DNA of 64,000 nucleotides from Alkalibacter rhizosphaerae (GTDB lineage Bacteria > Bacillota > Clostridia > Eubacteriales > Alkalibacteraceae), in assembly GCF_017352215.1 (NCBI RefSeq), contig NZ_CP071444.1, positions 1,302,001 to 1,366,000 on the forward strand, given 5' to 3'. The notes under the pieces were generated by a model, which had not been told where the DNA came from, searched no databases, and saw only the letters and a program-made list of their open reading frames with translations. The translations under genes were made by a program, and so were the position numbers. Shown here one piece after another: positions 61,557 to 64,000 of the stretch. The number at the start of each line of letters is the position of its first letter. Within the stretch, counting starts at the first letter, position 1.

Positions 61557-62775
61557 AGAATCCTTTTCTTCTTGGCTTTAGTACTTTTGGTTGATTTCCC
61601 CATACATTGCTTTCCAGATAACCGTATTTGATGCGCAAATGGGTGTTGACCTGCAAAGCGCAACCGATCTTAGTTTCACACCGGTCGCATTCAAAACACT
61701 GCATAGACTCAAACCCTCGGGTAAAGGGACATACCGCGATGCAATTTGCACAACTGGATCCGTTTTTCTGCCAATATCGGAGGCATTTTTCCGGGTAGAT
61801 GTACCATTTTTCCACCCCGGAGTTGTTGTTGTCGCATACTCCTTCCAGGGTCGGTTCTCCATAACCGATGGAACCGGAAGGACAATGATCGGCACACAGA
61901 TAGCAGTTTTTGCAAAATTCCGTGATCCCGAAGTCCACGGGGCTATCCACGTCCAAAGGCATGTCCGTCAGCACTTTTGCCAGGCGTACATTGGGACCGA
62001 ATTCCGGCGTGATCAGAAGACCCAGACGACCCAGCTGACCCAACCCCGCTTCAACAGCCAGTGGAATGTTCAAAGCCGTATCGTTCATGGAGGGGATCGC
62101 CTGATACCCCAAAGCACGTATGTACTCCGCCAAGGCCACAACGGCGATCCCCATGCGGGAGTACCCGATGGAAGTGGCCGTACTGGCCGGGACCTCTGGA
62201 GATTCATTGATCATGTCATCGTTCATGGCAAAAGCCATGACAATGCTCTTGTTTATTTTTCTTGGAATGAGAAAGGCTTCCTCCGTCTCTTCCGGTGCAG
62301 ATCCCTCGGACAGGACGAAGGGTTTGAAGAGATCCTGACTGTAGATCCACTTGGGATCCAGGTCGGTGATCCCTACCAGGTCCGCTCCATACAGCTGGGC
62401 TCCATCCTTGACCAGGGTCGTCAACTGGCTGCTGGGTAATGCCAGGGGGGTTTTCTGCATCAGCTCCGGTGTAAACATGGGTTTCCATTGGAGAAGCTGA
62501 AAATTGGGAAATCCATATTGTCCAATGATCAGATTGAAAGCATTGGCGCCCAGATCCAGGGCATTGTCCTGCTGCTGATGCCCCTTTTCCCCCTCCATCA
62601 TCCGGCGGACCATGTTCTCTTTCATTTTTTCCAAAAAATGAAGATAGCTGATCTCTCCTTTGTCTTTGGTGCTGACCGTAACAAAAGCTTGCCTGGTCAC
62701 AGGATATCGTTGGTATAGGGACTCATCCAAAACATAGGCTTTTTCCGCCTCTTTCATTTCATTTCTCGGGATCAT
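61555..62775 (-). CDS. reductive dehalogenase-like corrinoid/iron-sulfur protein
   Basis: The 406-residue protein has the RdhA/QueG-type cobalamin-reductase region (residues about 120-285; GYSRMGIAVVALAEYIRALGYQ, GLGQLGRLGLLITPEFGPNVRLAKVLTDMPL). Two 4Fe-4S motifs follow: Cys288-291-294-298 and Cys331-342-345-349. A further Cys set lies at 360, 363, 366 and 372. There is no TAT signal and no RdhB anchor gene, so it is cytosolic. It is not a proven dehalogenase. The ATG at 62775 follows GGAGGTG. It may be linked to the TetR gene upstream. Confidence 0.82.
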   Translation of the reverse strand: MIPRNEMKEAEKAYVLDESLYQRYPVTRQAFVTVSTKDKGEISYLHFLEKMKENMVRRMMEGEKGHQQQDNALDLGANAFNLIIGQYGFPNFQLLQWKPMFTPELMQKTPLALPSSQLTTLVKDGAQLYGADLVGITDLDPKWIYSQDLFKPFVLSEGSAPEETEEAFLIPRKINKSIVMAFAMNDDMINESPEVPASTATSIGYSRMGIAVVALAEYIRALGYQAIPSMNDTALNIPLAVEAGLGQLGRLGLLITPEFGPNVRLAKVLTDMPLDVDSPVDFGITEFCKNCYLCADHCPSGSIGYGEPTLEGVCDNNNSGVEKWYIYPEKCLRYWQKNGSSCANCIAVCPFTRGFESMQCFECDRCETKIGCALQVNTHLRIKYGYLESNVWGNQPKVLKPRRKGF

Positions 62776-62872
62776 GTTTTCACCTCCGGCTCCTTTTCTG
62801 CCTTCAGTATACCAAATTTGTTCCTCTCCTACCACGGTATTTCCAATGGAGGTCATTTCCCCAATTGATTGC

Positions 62873-62902
62873 AAAAAAAAGAAGGGGGTTCCCCTCTTCT
62901 TG
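62873..62902 (-). terminator. terminator after the TetR gene
   Basis: AAGAAGGGGG and CCCCTCTTCTT pair on the minus strand, followed by eight T, just after the TetR stop. It separates the regulator from the reductive-dehalogenase-like gene. Confidence 0.85.
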
Positions 62903-62910
62903 TACTCTGC

Positions 62911-63591
62911 TTATTTTTTGATGCTGCATTTGCTCTTTAGATCTTCCTTCATGGACAGGTCCACCTTTTGGAACAGAATATCGGATTTTTTCTTTACGAT
63001 CTCGATGAACTCGTTGTTGAACCCGAAGATCTTCAAGTACATTTCGATCTGCTTTTCTCCCAGATAATCGGCTTTGCAATCGATAAGTTCTTTGTCGTGT
63101 AAAATAATGAAGGTCCCGATGGTGGATGCGATGCTGAAATGGACCAGCTTCTTTTCGTTTTCGTCGTACTCCAGTCCATACTTTTCACAGACCCGATCCG
63201 TGATCTCGATTCCTCCATGGCCGGAGCTGAAGGTCATGATGTTGTCCATGGACAATTCCACCATCAACCGCTTGTATTTTGGATTTTTTTCCCGCAATCT
63301 TGCCAGATGACGAAATTCCGCCCCCAGTTGCACCAGCAGTTCTGGTTCTTCTCCCATTTTTTTATAGGTATTGATGAGTTGCTGCCGGATGTTGATCACC
63401 ATTTCATTGGCAACGGTAAAAGCCAGATCTCCCTTGCTGCCAAAATGATAGGAGATCAACGCACGATTCACCTGCGCTGCATCCGAAATGTTTTTCACCG
63501 ATGTTTCATAATACCCCTTCTCGTAAAACAGGGTGCGGGCGGCACTAACGATCTTGTCCCTGGTGTCATCGCTCTTCTTATATCTTCTCAT
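62911..63591 (-). CDS. TetR/AcrR-family regulator
   Basis: The helix-turn-helix reads SVKNISDAAQVNRALISYHFGSKGDLAFTVAN, typical of TetR. The rest of the 226 residues is a helical ligand domain of unknown type. The ATG at 63591 lies six bases after GGAGG; a TTG two codons before is less likely. The reductive-dehalogenase-like gene lies downstream after a terminator, a candidate target. Confidence 0.85.
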   Translation of the reverse strand: MRRYKKSDDTRDKIVSAARTLFYEKGYYETSVKNISDAAQVNRALISYHFGSKGDLAFTVANEMVINIRQQLINTYKKMGEEPELLVQLGAEFRHLARLREKNPKYKRLMVELSMDNIMTFSSGHGGIEITDRVCEKYGLEYDENEKKLVHFSIASTIGTFIILHDKELIDCKADYLGEKQIEMYLKIFGFNNEFIEIVKKKSDILFQKVDLSMKEDLKSKCSIKK

Positions 63592-63736
63592 GTTCAACCT
63601 CCATTCATTTTATGCCAGGACCTCGTGGCTTTTCGGTGGTTGTCCCTTTTCCATATATGGATGGTCGCAACGCCTTTTTGTCTTCGAATGTTTAGCCACC
63701 GTATTGCAATTTTAAACGCTTGTCTTGTCACTTTCT

Positions 63737-63766
63737 ATCTTAATCAATTGATATGGAAATTGTCAA
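63737..63766 (-). promoter_or_regulatory. promoter of the right-hand TetR gene
   Basis: On the minus strand TTGACA (63761-63766) and TAAGAT (63737-63742) with 18 bases between. It leaves a leader of about 140 bases. Confidence 0.6.
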
Positions 63767-63890
63767 CATTTTTATGTGTTTAAATTTATATTTCCTAATT
63801 TCCCTCTTCTTTGTCATTATTTGCTTCTTTTTGTCATATTATTTCATTTCGCGACGATATTGAAAAATGTTAGTGATATATAATTTGCTA

Positions 63891-63919
63891 TGTACAATTT
63901 AAAAAAAAGAGAGTATAAT
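63891..63919 (+). promoter_or_regulatory. promoter pointing out of the window
   Basis: TGTACA (63891-63896) and TATAAT (63914-63919) with 17 bases between, followed by about 80 bases of AT-rich leader to the edge. Confidence 0.55.
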
Positions 63920-64000
63920 GAATTAAACGCATCTTATAATTATATTTGTGTTTACAACTTAATCCATGTATAAAGGGCTGCAAATAAATTTATATAAAGG

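Larger units (their letters stand above)
63592..64000. other. AT-rich right-edge region without a gene, 409 bases
   Basis: No gene fits in this stretch. It holds the long leader and promoter of the TetR gene on the minus strand, a run of A and T, and a promoter pointing out of the window. The sequence ends in ATATAAAGG, which could be the start of a ribosome site for the next gene. Confidence 0.6.

Noticed and set aside
1-64000. Mobile elements, CRISPR, phage, defence systems, rRNA
   Set aside because: No transposase, integrase, repeat array, restriction enzyme or toxin-antitoxin pair was recognised on either strand. The window looks like stable chromosome.

Overview
This 64 kb window reads as a chromosomal segment of a low- to mid-GC, Gram-positive anaerobe, most likely a member of the Clostridia/Eubacteriales. 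The reasons are the order rpmG-secE-nusG-rplKA-rplJL-rpoB with an L10 leader, SigH next to yacP and rlmB, strong AGGAGG ribosome sites with GTG and TTG starts, a class III fructose-bisphosphatase, AddAB recombination, ThyX, Rrf2 regulators, and several ferredoxin-like and corrinoid-type proteins. No phage, insertion sequence, CRISPR array or rRNA was seen. Most of the window is on the minus strand.

Layout from left to right. 1-7.1 kb: rpoB (cut by the left edge), rplL, rplJ with its L10 leader, rplA, rplK, nusG, secE and rpmG. 7.3-8.8 kb: tuf preceded by tRNA-Thr and tRNA-Tyr in one transcription unit. 8.8-15.4 kb: an information-processing run, tyrS, hisS, an rRNA methyltransferase, thyX, rlmB, yacP and sigH. 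15.5-29.2 kb: lspA facing a minus-strand run of a MoxR ATPase, a VWA protein, nfo, a DUF362 ferredoxin, addB, addA, ispE (with an apparent one-base frameshift) and a GntR regulator. 29.4-35.0 kb: a TetR regulator, two Rrf2 regulators in front of metN-metI-metQ, a UroD-family protein with a 54-residue companion, and tRNA-Val. 35-37.6 kb: a zinc/cadmium-type P1B ATPase with its ArsR/SmtB sensor. 37.7-46.1 kb: ung-fbp, an acyltransferase-like and zinc-ribbon pair, a lone GshF-type ATP-grasp protein, a DEAD-box helicase and a HAD phosphatase. 46.1-52.3 kb: a universal stress protein and the mannitol PTS operon mtlA-mtlR-mtlF-mtlD. 52.4-59.1 kb: a small unknown protein, RadC, a YihY/BrkB membrane protein, a C_GCAxxG_C_C protein, then a minus-strand envelope set (MsrAB, metallophosphoesterase, M50-CBS protease, DUF697). 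59.2-64 kb: a membrane ferredoxin divergent from a Crp/Fnr regulator, an alpha/beta hydrolase, a reductive-dehalogenase-like protein and a TetR regulator.

Much of the window is ordinary core genome. The points most worth a second look are: the ispE frameshift at a run of six G, where re-reading one base restores the family sequence exactly; two hairpins between rplL and rpoB; the MoxR/VWA pair leading a DNA-repair operon; a 54-residue protein tied to a UroD-family enzyme behind a promoter with a perfect 12-bp palindrome; two different Rrf2 regulators leading a metNIQ operon whose ATPase lacks the usual C-terminal sensor domain; the reductive-dehalogenase-like protein with a third Cys cluster; and well-formed palindromes at the arsR, mtlA and crp promoters. 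All identities rest on reading motifs and gene order; no database search was run.
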